DNA from: Combretum micranthum
Taxonomy: Eukaryota; Streptophyta; Magnoliopsida; Myrtales; Combretaceae
NCBI GenBank assembly: GCA_024138025.1
Contig: JAMXBD010000063.1
Coordinates: 744,001 to 808,000 of the forward strand
DNA: 64,000 nt
Direction: 5' to 3'
Shown piece after piece: positions 35,501 to 47,946 of this stretch (position 1 is the first letter of the stretch; each line of letters starts with the position of its first letter). The translations under genes and the position numbers were made by a program. The notes beneath the pieces are model-generated. The model was not told the origin of the DNA and did not search any database. It was given only the letters and a program-made list of their open reading frames with translations.

Positions 35501-37030
35501 GTAGCCTAAGTGCCTAATTACCATGTTAACCTCGTTAACAAGGTTGCCACTCCTTGAACCGAATTCAATGGCTTACGCACAAACAATTCAAACACTTTTA
35601 AGTTTTCTTTAATTTGAGTCGATTTAACATATGCATATCTTAACATCCAACAATCAAGTTACTACGTACCTGATTGATTTGATATCGTCGACAAAAGACT
35701 AGTAGTTAAACTCAACGAGGTTGGATGATTTGATAAAAGATATCAATTCATAATTACAACTAACACATGTATCAATTATTCAATTTAAACATGACTCATA
35801 TTAAACTTAACTTAACATGTATTTATATGTATATTCATACATCATACATGATTATCTTTAACTTTTGAAATTATCATTATTTATTTATTTATAAAACAGG
35901 GTAAGGAGACGTATCACGATTGTGATTGAGACCGTGATCTCAATCACACCCTTGATCACGCCTGTGATCAAGATGGGGGTAGCCATCACACACAATCACA
36001 AATTAAATAACACCCATGATTGTTCAAAACTTTACAACCCAAGCCTACTAAGGATAACATTACGCTCGTGACATTTGGATTTGAAAATTTTTTAAAAACC
36101 CGAAGCTAGCAAGGGCAAGGTTACAGCCGTGATTCTCAAAATTTTTGCAAAACTACATAAGTTTCAAAACCAATCACATCTGTTATTAGCAAATTTTACA
36201 AATCAGAGGCTACCAAGACCTTGGTTATGCCCGTGATTTGCGAAAAGCCGATAAACCTGACACTTCAAATCCCATTGTCACGCTTGTGATTTTTGACCCA
36301 GTGCTCATAAAAGCATGTTTTTCCCATGTTTTGCTCTGTTTTCAAATTTTTAAACTTAAATTATTTAAACTAACATATACACTTCAAAATTAACTTATCC
36401 ACTTACTTCACATTCATATATATATATATATATCCTAGTCATCTCATCATCAACAACCATACTCACAACTACATTTAGTTCACTTCTCAGACCACACAAC
36501 ATACAATTATCAACTCATCCACTCTCCAAAATCAAATTCAACACTTACAACAACTTATCCACCACAACTTTAAGGATCTAATTAACTCTATAGCTAACCT
36601 AGACCACCAACACTGTCGATAACTCGCATAGAAAATATCAAAACAAAGATTTCATATTCATGAAAGAAATAAATGAACAAATAATCACATAAATATGTGA
36701 CTCATTAACTTATATAGCTTTAACTTGAATACTAGGTCTTAACATAAGCTAAGGGTGGATTGTTTGTGAAAATTGAAGAAGAAATTGGGATTTGTTGCTG
36801 TTGTTGGAATCGTCGGTTTGAAAGTCTATTTTGATTTGTGATCTTTGTCAATATAACCTTTATAATCATCCTAAAATCAACTTTTGACTTGTAAGGTAGA
36901 TTATTGGATAAAAGAAGGCCTTGGGCTGAGCTTATAATTAGTATTTGGGCTTGGGTCCGGGTCTGATTTGGTTCGTTTTGTTTTAAGGAAAGAAAGGGAA
37001 AATATAACTCACTTACATCAAACAAGCATT
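35501..37030. other. region with degenerate CGTGAT-type repeats
   Basis: No gene recognised. Bases 35910-36300 contain at least eight loosely spaced variants of a word like ACGCC-GTGATT (for example CACGATTGTGATT, ACCGTGATCT, CACGCCTGTGATC, CAGCCGTGATTCTC, TGCCCGTGATTTGC, CACGCTTGTGATTT). The composition and layout resemble U3 regions of LTRs, but no partner copy lies in the window. An (AT)n run lies at 36416-36433. Confidence 0.45.
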
Positions 37031-37378
37031 ACACTACCAACTCTAATTCATATTAATACATTCTAACATGCAATACAGCATAATTAATAAATCATGCCAA
37101 CACATCATATTTTATTAACTAAATATTTGGTGATATTCCATATGTAAGTCAAAAATCAATATATAATCACACACACAAATGAAATTTAAATCATGTGAAA
37201 ATAAAGGTTAGGATATTTCATACACTGAATAAATATTTTGTGTAATTGCATATACATATTATAAAATACAAATCATATATGACTTTATAGTTTTATAGAT
37301 TATATTGTATATACAAAATATTAATTACATGTAATACATAACATAAAAATATAAAATATCGCTATTCTCTCTCTCTCT

Positions 37379-37412
<34 letters not shown>

Positions 37413-38570
37413 ACATAACATATGCAACATGTAGTTGTTGTATATTCGTAAATTGGCATAATATACCTATAGCATATATAAAATCTCAAGGTTACAAATA
37501 CATAATCTACATGTTTCGTATACTTATGTCTTACATTTCACTTATTATATAAAATAAGCAAGCGATATACAAGTATGCATATTATAATATATAGTTATTA
37601 TATTAATAAATATATTATATGGATAACATATATACTTTATAGATTATATATAATATGGGCATAAAACATATACAGTACATAAATAACATATATATTATAT
37701 TGATATATAAACAAGACAAACATTTAATATATATTAAATATTTATAACTAATTATAAAATATATATATAGATTTATCTATATGCTAGTATAATAAGAATA
37801 GAATGTTTCGCTAAAAGTATAAATATATATAATAAAAATAAAATTATCGGAATTCCAACACTAAACATCTGATAAATTAAAAATAATGTATAAAATAATC
37901 TTAAACCCCTGAAAATTTTTATCATTGACTGAATTGTAATTTTGAACTTTAAGCTCTGAACTTGAACTAATATGTTCAGGAGCTTAAGTCGATGGTACCA
38001 AAGCCTAAACAAAGAGTCAATTCAACATTCCAAATTTTATATAATAACTCGAGAAATATGAAAGCAACTTGGACTTATAAATAAATTACAAATTTCTATT
38101 ATTTACTAAATAAATGACTAAAACCAACGTGATATGTTCAAAAAACTTTAATTTCATAAAATTAAATATATCAAATTCAAATCTTATAGAATGTAAAGAA
38201 CCCGTATCAATAAAAAAACTAGCTTAATTACACTCCAAATACATCAATTAAATTTTATTTTAAAAAAAATGAACCAACTTAATTTGAATTATTCCACATA
38301 TAATGCATGAGAGAAACCCCTTCTAATCATAAAATTTCACTTTACTAAAACCACTGCCACATATCTCACTTAGTTCAATTACAACTAAATATTTCCTCTC
38401 TCTTGTACTCTGAAATTAGCTTGCTGATGCATCTCCCAATTACCTCCCTCAACAGGTTATATAGATAACCATAAATTTGGGAATACCAATGCACTTGTAA
38501 TATCCAACTCAATCTCCATCTTTGGACTAACCTATACCTAATCAACTTAAGACAATCCTAAGTAAACCCC
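37031..38570. other. extremely AT-rich block
   Basis: Dominated by ATATA words, with a compound (CT)n(AT)n microsatellite at 37366-37411. No gene, and no bounded element. Confidence 0.6.
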
Positions 38571-39780
38571 TGCTAGATTTGCAAACAACACGAAATATGT
38601 TTTCTTTAGGCTTTTTTTTTTTTGTTTCCTTTTTGTTTTATCCATTCAATAAGTTGTTTTCCTTCTCTTCTTCATTTTTTCCCTACTATGACCTGTTGGA
38701 GCTTCCTATTTTTTTCAATCAAACTGAACCCAGCAATAACGTAATGGCTATGTATCGATCTTTAGCAAACATGCAGCCAAGGTATGTGTGCACATACAAC
38801 TACATTTTTTTTTTCCTTTTCCTTATGCCGACTAACAACAAAGAAAGACACACACACACAAAAATCTGCTACTAAACTATTGCCGCTGCTACTTCTTCTT
38901 CTTCTTCTTCCTCCATTTTCATGTCTTGCTTCAAGCTTTTGCTGCTACTATCATTGTTCTCCTGTATCGACTACTGTAACATGTTGTCACTTGATCACCA
39001 GTTAGAACATACCACTACAAACGTGGAGCATCTCCTCTCCCTTTCCGTCTCCTTGACTAGGTCCTGAAGCTACTTCCTACTACTTTTTCATACCAGCTAA
39101 ACAAGATATCAAAACGCGCACACACATCCAATTATCCTGCTGCAATAGTCCTTTGTTCTCTTTTGAGCAACAAAAAATACAACACACTTCAACTGCTATT
39201 TCCTCTTTTGTTTCAACCAAACAAGCTAAGATTCACACACTCTACATCCACACATAGTTTTTGCTCTTGCAACACCTCTCCTTTTCTTATCTTTCTTTCT
39301 TTTTTTTTTCTTTCTATCTTTATCTTCACTAAAAGCAGCTGCTGTTGATACTTATTTTTCCCAAGCACTAACTAGATCTTGAAAAACAACACGTACACAA
39401 AGTTACTATTGTTTAATTCAATTGCTGCTTTGTTCTTTTTTGTCTCCCTTCCTACTGCACTGCTATGAGTACTATGTCCAGCTGCTAATTTTGATATTGC
39501 TTTCATCATTTCTTTCCCTAGTTTATTGCCACGGTCATGTCTTGTTGCTGTTGTGGGTCATCGGTTATCGCTGATGTATACCATGTGTAACTAATACTAT
39601 TCTTTTTTATATTTTTTCCCTTGCTGTCACCTTCTCCTGCAGTTAGTGGCATTGATTGCTGTAATTTTCCTCTTGGAACCTTCCCCTATCTCTTTCCTTC
39701 CACACATAGCAACAAGGAAAAGAAAGTCAACGACCTGAGCAAAGCTTGGATTGGCACCCCAAGCAAGTGCACCATTTATT
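38571..39780. other. pyrimidine-rich block with CTG/CTT words
   Basis: The plus strand is strongly T/C-rich with frequent CTGCT, CTTCTT and TTTCC words and a (CTT)n run at 38896-38912. All frames are short and low in complexity. Read on the minus strand, 39755-39772 loosely resembles the tRNA-Asp primer site seen in the Athila-like element, but no LTR can be placed beside it. Identity unknown. Confidence 0.3.
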
Positions 39781-42469
39781 CACACTTCGTAAATATAATA
39801 GATGGGTAGTAAACTTAAGTAAAGAAATGTTATGTAATTCTAAAGTTAAATAAGCATGTGATCTTAATGACTAAGATATGAATAATTTTGTGAAAAGGAT
39901 AACAACAATATGTGTATATATACATAAATGGATCAATAAATGGAATAGCATGATCTCCCCAGGGTCGATAACAACCTTGTTTATATAAGAGGAGTTCGTT
40001 TGGTAAGTTAGATCCCTTCTCCTTATTGAGACCTCCAAAATGCATATGGAGAAACTCCTTCAATGAATGGAGATGAAATGTCCATAAAGATGGAAATTGG
40101 AAATAAAATTAATCTAAGTAATTAATCTAATTGACCTTGTTTGGTGAGATTTATATGTAGGTGTGTGTGTGTGTGTGCGCGCGCGCTCTAAGTAATAAAA
40201 TATTTGGGGATCAAAGAAATTATTAATAAGTTTTTCTTCTCGAATTATGTATGCAATTTATAGTTAGTGCCACCTTTACCTATATTTAGAAATGAAATAT
40301 CTTAATAAAGAATGTAAAAAATTTCCCAAAAATCCATGAGTCTACCATTAACAATTTCTAGTGTTAACTTATAATTGGGAACATTGATATTAAATTAATG
40401 AAGATATTAGTATGCAGCACTAATTTCAAAACTTGGGTTAGGATATAATCAATACTTAACTTACAAGATGCATCAATCTAACATGGAGGAGTAGAGCAAA
40501 TATAGTAAGTTGGATTAAATTATAGAGAAAAAACAATGAAAGGGATATGATTATGTAAATGACTGGTTCTTTCCCGAGATAGTTATGCACGTGTCATGTT
40601 GATCTCATGCCCAACACATATCTTCAAAGTACTGCTGAAGAGATAACATTTGATGATAATGTACCTTGGAGAGAATAATGGGGAGGAGGAACATATATTC
40701 TCAGTGTCTTGAATGCAAAAGTGACAAATAAGGAAGCTTGAGTAGATACACCTCATGAGTAAACCTTACAGTTATTAAGCAGTTGAAGTGGTGATCACTT
40801 TAGTTGTTTTGTTTGGTCTTTCTGAACAAAGTCTCCCTTATGAAATGTTGTTCATCTTCTCTCTTCGAAAAGTTTTGAAATGAGGAGGAATGACTGGTAT
40901 TTATAGGCACTTAACATGAACGACAGTTTATAGATCATCTCAGTGATTGATGAATGCGATGAAGTAAGGTTAATTCATTGTTATCCTGAATGAGCTCATC
41001 ATGGACTAAGGCTAGTAGTCATCTCCTGTGTACATGAGCTTGCTTGAGAAAGATTGAATGTAATAAACCAGTCGAACAATCCTTGTTCCGAGTCCATCAA
41101 CTCAAATCTCCCTAAAACGTCTTAATAAAGGAAGCAGACTCAGTAAGTCCCATCGCTCAGCCCACAAGTCGACCCAAAATATAAATAACAATATTTATAT
41201 AATCTTTCAAGCCTAATTATAGATTATTTATGTGATTATAAATTCCTAGTATAATTGATAATATAGAGTACGCAAAGTAATTTGAATAAAACATGTTATA
41301 ATCTACAATAAAGAATATTGAATCGATAAACAATATAAGTATAAAACATTGTTAGAATAAAAACAACAAATAAGGAGTAAATATTAGATGATCATCACTA
41401 AAACAAATGCTTCGGAAGCAATAATAAGATTTATAAGAAAATCAAAGGGTTATTAAAATTAATTGATTAAATTTAGTTAAAGGGTAAAAGACAAAGACGA
41501 CAATTTTTAAGTTTTACATAATCTCAAATAAAATTACGTTTAAGATAAGAATTGACAATTAAAATAAATAATTAATTAATCAATGTGGTAATGTGCGATA
41601 AGAAATTTCTTCTAAGTACACATAATAGTCAATTATGAAAAGTCTATGAAAGTAATAATAATGGTTAGTGTAGGTAGAATATGTTACAAAAAAATATTAA
41701 AATTTGATTAAAAACTAAAAATGGGATTTTCATAATAAAGCCGTATATGTTTATCACAATTATCCAAGTAGGATTTTGACTTTAACATATTTGGAAGGAA
41801 TCGAAATTGTGAGTAATGTACATCTAGCACTATAAGGATATAAGGAATATGGTAAATTGATGTTCATCAAGTATGAATAAAGGATTAAGGTAATGAAATT
41901 ATACAAATAAAAAAAATTTCAAATAAAGAAGCATGGACTCTATTATACCAAGGAGTAGACTTTACAATATTTTTTTAATAGAAAAACAACAAAAAGAATA
42001 AAACAAAATAAGATAACATAATATGGTTTCACCTTACAAAACAGTTCTATTTATATGATTAATGACCCATTTTTGTTGCTACCTTTGTAGGGATTATAAA
42101 TAACAGTGTAACTAACTTTAAAGATTTTCTGTGGCTAATTGGTCAACATAGCAAGGTGAGTATGTTCCTATAACCTTTGTACTTGCTTGTGCTTTTAGGT
42201 TAGAACTTCTATATTTAATTAATGAAACGAATAATTCGATTCATGCATGGGGTTAAGATACATATGCTTTTGGATGCTCATGTTTGTTATTGGATGTGAA
42301 AATACCTTAAACTTATCTAACAATAAATGCTTGATTACTCATTTATTTTAGTATAGTATTTGCAAGTGTCTAATTTTTGGTTGATCACTAAAAAATATAT
42401 GGACTTAATAAATATCAGCTTTAATATTTAAAATGTGATCATGCATTACACGATTGCATTACTAAAAGT
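39781..42469. other. spacer without recognised gene
   Basis: No coding region was recognised. A compound (GT)n(GC)n tract lies at 40158-40187. The stretch 40600-41200 is less AT-rich and LTR-like in composition without a second copy in the window. The last bases, CATCA at 42470-42474, are the left target duplication of the Athila-like element. Confidence 0.4.
40158..40187. repeat. (GT)n(GC)n alternating purine-pyrimidine tract
   Basis: About 30 bases of alternating purine and pyrimidine, GTGTGT passing into GCGCGCGC. This sequence class can adopt Z-DNA under supercoiling. Confidence 0.85.
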
Positions 42470-42474
42470 CATCA

Positions 42475-43846
42475 TGTTGAGATGAAAATTACTCTTAATT
42501 CTTGGGAATAAATTAGATTAATTTGTTATTAATTTTATAGAAATTATATGGAATTGGTACTTAATCGTGATTTATATGAATATCAGGTCTTTGAAGCCAA
42601 AAGAAGTGAAAAATACAAGATTGGAGCAAAATTGAATCAAAGGAGAAAAATTACATTGAAGGCCGGCTGTGCATATGCTTAGGACGTCGGCCTTTATCAT
42701 TCTGGACATCACGCACATAATAAAGGCCGCCAGCTTATCTATCAACGCCGCCGGCCATTACAACGCTGGACGCACGAAAGGAGATCAAAGCCGTCGGCGT
42801 ATCTGGGCTTCTTGCCGGCCATCCTGGGAATTTCGCCAGCCTTCTTGTAACGGCTGGGTAAATGAAAAGCCATGAAGCATTTAGGCCGGTCAATTCATGA
42901 TCTAAACGGATCCAGCCTTTGTCCCTACGAATTCCATAACTTCCAAACTTGTATTTATATATTATTTAGGGTTTCTTTCAGGAGGATTCATTCATTCCAT
43001 ATTTAGATACAATTTTGTAAGAAAACCCCAGAGAGAATTCTAAAGGTCATGAGTGGCTAAACTCCAAATCTAGCCAAAGGGATTATTGCAAATCAATTCA
43101 AGATAGATTGTGAGACCAAAGTGGTTTGATTTCATTGTTCTCTATTTTGAATATTTATATTTCATCAGATTTATTTGTGATTGTTTGTCTATTATTGATA
43201 CAACTTTGGATCCGGTTGTATTAGATAACAAACAATAATCAATCAATTAGGATTCATATCCGTAATTGTATGAATCTCCTAATATAAAGTGATGAAACAA
43301 CACGATAGTCGTAAATAGATGATTATTTGTTGTTGTTGATGAAATATAATCTATTCTAAATAATCCATGCTCTATGAGATTGTTGATTAGGGTTAGGTCT
43401 CTCTAACTTCTAATGCAATTGATAGATTAAACCTTAAGAGCGTGTTTAGGGTTGTCTATTCGATTAGGAATAATCAAAGATCTTATCTTGGTTATTTAAT
43501 ATATAAAAAGAGATTGATTTTCAGAGCTTGTTGAAAATTATAACTAACCTATTCAAAATAGGAATAATAATTATTGAGTCAAGGATCAATCTCGAGAATT
43601 GAATTGTAATAAGACCTAGGCTAGATAATCTTTTTAATATAGAAATTCTTGTTAATTAGATATAGGTTTATTTTAATCGTGTGATTTCAAAAACCCCTTA
43701 TTTTATTTTCTTTTTCTCTTCTTAATCTCGATAGAAACTTGGGAATTTTACCAGTCCCTGTGGAGACGATCCTGCTCACTCTATTTACAAATATTTAAAG
43801 CAGGTTGATTATAAATTATTATTTTTGTTGGATTCGACACCCACCA
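42475..43846 (+). repeat. 5' LTR of the Athila-like element
   Basis: Begins TGTTGAGATG and ends CACCCACCA. Its GC-rich part (42658-42860) has repeated GCCGGC, GCCGCC and GTCGGC words, far richer in GC than the rest. The short open frame there is an accident of composition. Confidence 0.95.
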
Positions 43847-43852
43847 AAAATT

Positions 43853-43870
43853 TGGCACCGTTGCCGGGGA
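43853..43870 (+). other. primer-binding site, tRNA-Asp type
   Basis: TGGCACCGTTGCCGGGGA, six bases after the LTR. Athila/Tat-lineage elements use a site of the form TGGCGCCGTTGCCGGGGA, complementary to the 3' end of tRNA-Asp; one mismatch is present here. Confidence 0.85.
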
Positions 43871-43930
43871 TTGGTGTCCAAAAAGTTCCTGTTTCTATTT
43901 CTTTTTATTTTTATTTTTTTTCTTTTGTTT

Positions 43931-45376
43931 ATGACCCGTGCTTCTCACAAAGGTATTTTAGAATTTGATACAGAAATTGAGAAGACAGAGAGGAAACTGC
44001 GCAAACAAGCAAAACTGCGTGCTCAAGACGTTACAACATCATCTTCATCTCCTGGATTGACTCAAGCTTTGGAATTAACCGAATCATCTAGTGAGTCTGA
44101 AAAACAGGAAACTGAAAGTTTGGAAATTGAATAAGATCAAGAAGCGGAAGAGATGGCAAACCAAGAGAGAACTTTGAGACAATTGGCCGCACCGGATGTG
44201 ACTCAACAACTGTTATGCATTCAATACCCTGAATTGAATGTAGATTTTGAGTTAAAATCAGGTCTTATTCATTTGTTGCCAAGTTTTCATGGTCTGGAGA
44301 ATGAGGATCCTCATAAACACTTGAAGGAATTCCACATTGTCTGTTCCAGCATGAGACCTCAAGGGATTCCTGAAGATCAAATCAAGTTAAGAGCTTTCCC
44401 ATTCTCGTTGAAAGACAAGGCAAAGGATTGGTTATTTTGTCTACCTCCTGGATCTATTGCTACTTGGACTGATATGGTTAAAGCTTTTCTGGACAAATTC
44501 TTCCCTGCAACAAGAGCTGCAAATATTAGACAGGAAATTAGTGGGATAAGACAAAGGGACACAGAAAATCTTCACGAATATTGGGAGCGATTCAAGCAAT
44601 TGGTTGCCAGTTGTCCACAACATGGTATTTCAGAACAGCTTTTGATCCAATATTTCTACGAAGGTTTGCTGCCAATAGAAAGGAAAATGATGAATGCAGC
44701 AAGCGGAGGAGCTATAGTAGACAAAACCCCTGCTCAGGCTCGGGATTTAATATCTTTGATGGCTGCGAATTCACAACAGTTTGAATACCGTCATGATCCT
44801 ATCACAAGAAGAGTTAATGAGGTAAATGTCCCTCATCTTGAGAATCAAATTTCTAATCTCACTTCTCTTGTGCAACAGATAGCTTTAGGGAATCAACAGC
44901 AGGTTAAGGCTTGCGGGATTTGTGCTGCTATCAATCATCCCACTGACATGTGTCCAACATTACAAGAAGATTCATATGCACATGCAAATGCGATTGGAGT
45001 ATTTCCAGGACAACCACAACCACCTCAAAGAAAATATGATCCCTATGCCACTACGTACAATCCTGGATGGAGGGATCATCCAAATTTCAGTTACCAACCA
45101 AGGCCACAGAACTTTCAGCAATATCAACCAAGGCCACAACAACCACCACCACAACAGTCTTCGTCTTCAAGTTCAGGTACATCACTTGAAGATATTGTTA
45201 AGTCTCTTGCAATCAACACTAAACAATTTCAGGATGAGACTAAGCAATTCCAACATGAGACGAAGCAAAGCATTCAACATTTGGAGGGTCAGATGAGTAA
45301 ACTTGCCACTTTAGTAGGTAAGTTGGAACAGCAAGTAAGTTACCTTCTAACACCATTAATCATCGAGAAAATGTGA
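43931..45376 (+). pseudogene. Athila-like gag with one in-frame stop
   Basis: Gag starts at the ATG at 43931 and is open to a TAA at 44132-44134. The same frame continues at once and runs to 45376, including the ATG at 44153, so one point mutation probably splits it. The downstream part (407 codons from 44153) has Retrotrans_gag words EDPHKHLKEFHIVC, LKDKAKDWLFCLPPGSI and FLDKFFPATR, then a CX2CX4HX4C zinc knuckle (CGICAAINHPTDMC), a Gln/Pro-rich stretch and a coiled coil. A frameshift near 45320-45345 diverts the frame: the family-like ENVSAISLRS continuation lies in the next frame. Translation from 44153 alone would still make most of gag. Confidence 0.9.
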
Positions 45377-46380
45377 GTGCAATTTCCTTGAGATCTAGCA
45401 AGGAATTGCAAGACTCAAATGAGAAGGTAATTGAGACCGACTCCAATGAGAAAAGTGAAAAAGAGAACCCCCACATGGAGGAGAAACAAGTAGAAAAACC
45501 CCCACCACAGATTTATAAGCCTATACCCCCATTCCCTTCTAGGTTGAATCAATCCAACAAATTGGATGAAGAGAAGGAAATTTTGGAGACTTTTAGGAAA
45601 GTCGAGGTGAATATTCCTTTATTGGATGTGATTAAGAAAATACCTCGATATGCTAAGTTCCTGAAAGATCTTTGCACAAACAAGAAGAAGCTTAGAGGAA
45701 ATGAGATGGTTTATATGGGTGAGAATATTTCTGCTGTTCTTCAGAAGAAGCTACCACCAAAGTGCAAGGACCCTGGTACGTTTTCTATTCCTTGTACAAT
45801 AGATCAAGTTAGGATTGAAAATTGTATGTGTGACTTAGGAGCTTCAGTTAATATCATGCCCTTATCTATATTTAAGAAGTTGAATATTGGATCTTTGAAA
45901 GAAACAAGAGTAATCTTGCAACTTGCAGATAGGTCTAATATATATCCATCAGGTATTTTGGAAGATGTTTTGGTACAAGTCAATGGATTAGTGTTTCCCG
46001 CTGACTTTTATGTAATTGATATGGGTGAGGAGATGTATTCAAAATCACCTACACTTTTGCTTGGGAGACCATTTATGAAAACATCTAAAATCAAAATTGA
46101 TGTTAATGAAGGGGTTATGACTATGGAATTTGATGGGGAGATCATTAGATTCTCAGTAGATAGTGAAAAGAAGATTAATTCAAATATTTCTAATATTTTT
46201 GCTATCTCTAAGAATGACAATCAGGTTGTGGAAGTGCAAGAAGAGAGCCTAGTTGATGAATCAAAAGTGGATGGACTTGGTGAAAATTTAGTTGACACCG
46301 GACAAATTATGGAGAAGAATTTAACTGAAGGATATCCTATGTTTGAGAATTGGGAATCCTATATCTTTGAGCCTCCATAA
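45322..46380 (+). pseudogene. Athila-like aspartic protease region
   Basis: Open in the -1 frame relative to gag from 45322 to the stop at 46380, overlapping gag by 55 bases. No ATG starts it, and it is probably the continuation of a former gag-pro frame. It has an RS-rich and Lys/Glu-rich linker, the words IPRYAKFLKDLC, a protease core with the active-site-like CDLGASVNIMPLSIF, and a flap/second motif region ending LLLGRPFM. The frame stops soon after, where the reverse transcriptase should follow. No slippery heptamer is obvious in the overlap. Confidence 0.88.
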
Positions 46381-47946
46381 GAGAATAACTTGGAATAGTC
46401 CAGTTAAGGACTATAAAGAAGCGCTTCATGGGAGGCAACCCATGGTTTTTGTTACTAATGCTTTTGTTTTTGTGTGTTTTGTTTTCTTTTATTTGTTTGG
46501 TTTTGTAGGTCTTAGATCTTGAACTGAAGAAGAAAATCTCTCTCATGAGTTTTAAAGGACAAAGAACTTCAAAGGAGCTTCACAAGATAAATCAGGGAAG
46601 TACCGTTATTCCATTTATTTTAATTTTCTCTCACTTTGTGCTGAATTAGAAACAGTGAGGACACTGTTTATTATAAGTGTGGGGGAGGGATAAAATATGA
46701 ATTGGAGTATTTCATCTGAATGATGTCTGATTTTTGAATTTATTGATATATATAGACATCTAGATATGAAAAGTGTACCCACATTTAAAATTCTTGAATA
46801 TTTGTTCTTAAGTAATTAAGGCAAATTTAGGCCAATTTTTTCAAAAAATTTTGATGAAATATGGAGAATTGTGCTGAAAAATTAAAGATAGCATATAAAA
46901 AGTGAAAAATTGACTTGTAAAAGTGCTTTACTCACCTATACTGTTGTGATTTGAGTACTTAGTTAAAATTGAGTAGTGAAATCTTTAAGGAACAGATTTA
47001 CTATATATTTTGCTTTAGATTTGGAAGTTTGAAAGTAAGTCGAGTCCTTGAGTGAAAAATAAACAGGTTTACTTCTAGGAAGAAAGCTAATTTATATATA
47101 CTTTTATAAGTTCTTATTAAAGAATTTTTTCAACACTTAGTAAAAGAGATAAATGAAGTCTTTTTCTTAGTGATCTTTGATAAAAAAAGTCTTAAATTTG
47201 TTGTTGCATTCAAAAAGTAGAAACAAGCATAAGCCTATACTCCTCTAACTCAAACAATCGAGTTATGAGTATCCAAACTTGAATGTTAGAGTGAGGAAGA
47301 GTTCGTAGGGGTCCCTTTAAAACCTGGTCACTTGGGTGATAAGCCCGGGATGTACCGACTCAATGAACTCACTATAACGATAAGGGAGGAAAGGCTAAAA
47401 AGTGAAAAGTGCTTTGAAAGAAAAATTTAAAGAAGAAAAGAGCTGAAAAGAAACGGACTAAAACCCGTCCAGAGATTCATCTCTGAAGGCTCTAAATATG
47501 CTTGAATGAAAAATGAAAAATGAATGTTGAAACAATCGAACGGAATAAGACTTATAATAAACAAAAAAAGAAAAATCTAGGGAAAGAACTGATATCACAT
47601 GCTTTTATTCTGTGTTGGTAAGAGTATATGTCAGTTAGATGTCCAGTGAAGTCTAAATGGGTATTTTTCCTTATTGGATTGGGTATTTACTTTTGAGTAG
47701 AAGGATCTTTGGTTAAATATGTGGTTCAAGTTTATTTTGTTTAGATTAACTACTGAATTTTCATTTTAGTACTCTAATTACAAGCCCTCAGTTTGGTTAG
47801 AGCAGTAGGCACTGAAATCACAAGTTATTAAAGAAAGAAAGATGCTTGAATTTGAATTTTGAAAGAAGCACACTCCATGATAAGATTTCATTTTAGGTTA
47901 TATGGTATTGCTTGAGGACAAGCAATGGTTTAAGTGTGGGGGAATT
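46381..47946 (+). other. non-coding 3' internal part of the Athila-like element
   Basis: 1.57 kb without coding capacity. Landmarks: GGGAGGCAACCCA at 46430-46442 and an internal purine tract AAGTGTGGGGGAGGG at 46675-46689, both typical of sequence downstream of pol in Athila/Tat elements. The terminal polypurine tract GTGTGGGGGAATT at about 47934-47946 directly precedes the 3' LTR. Confidence 0.8.

Noticed and set aside
39755..39772. Possible tRNA-Asp primer site on the minus strand
   Set aside because: About 13 of 18 bases fit, but no LTR end, gag or second LTR can be placed, so the match may be chance.
42669..42875. 68-codon frame repeated at 48141-48347
   Set aside because: Both lie in the GC-rich patch of the two LTRs; the frame is a by-product of LTR duplication, with no domain.
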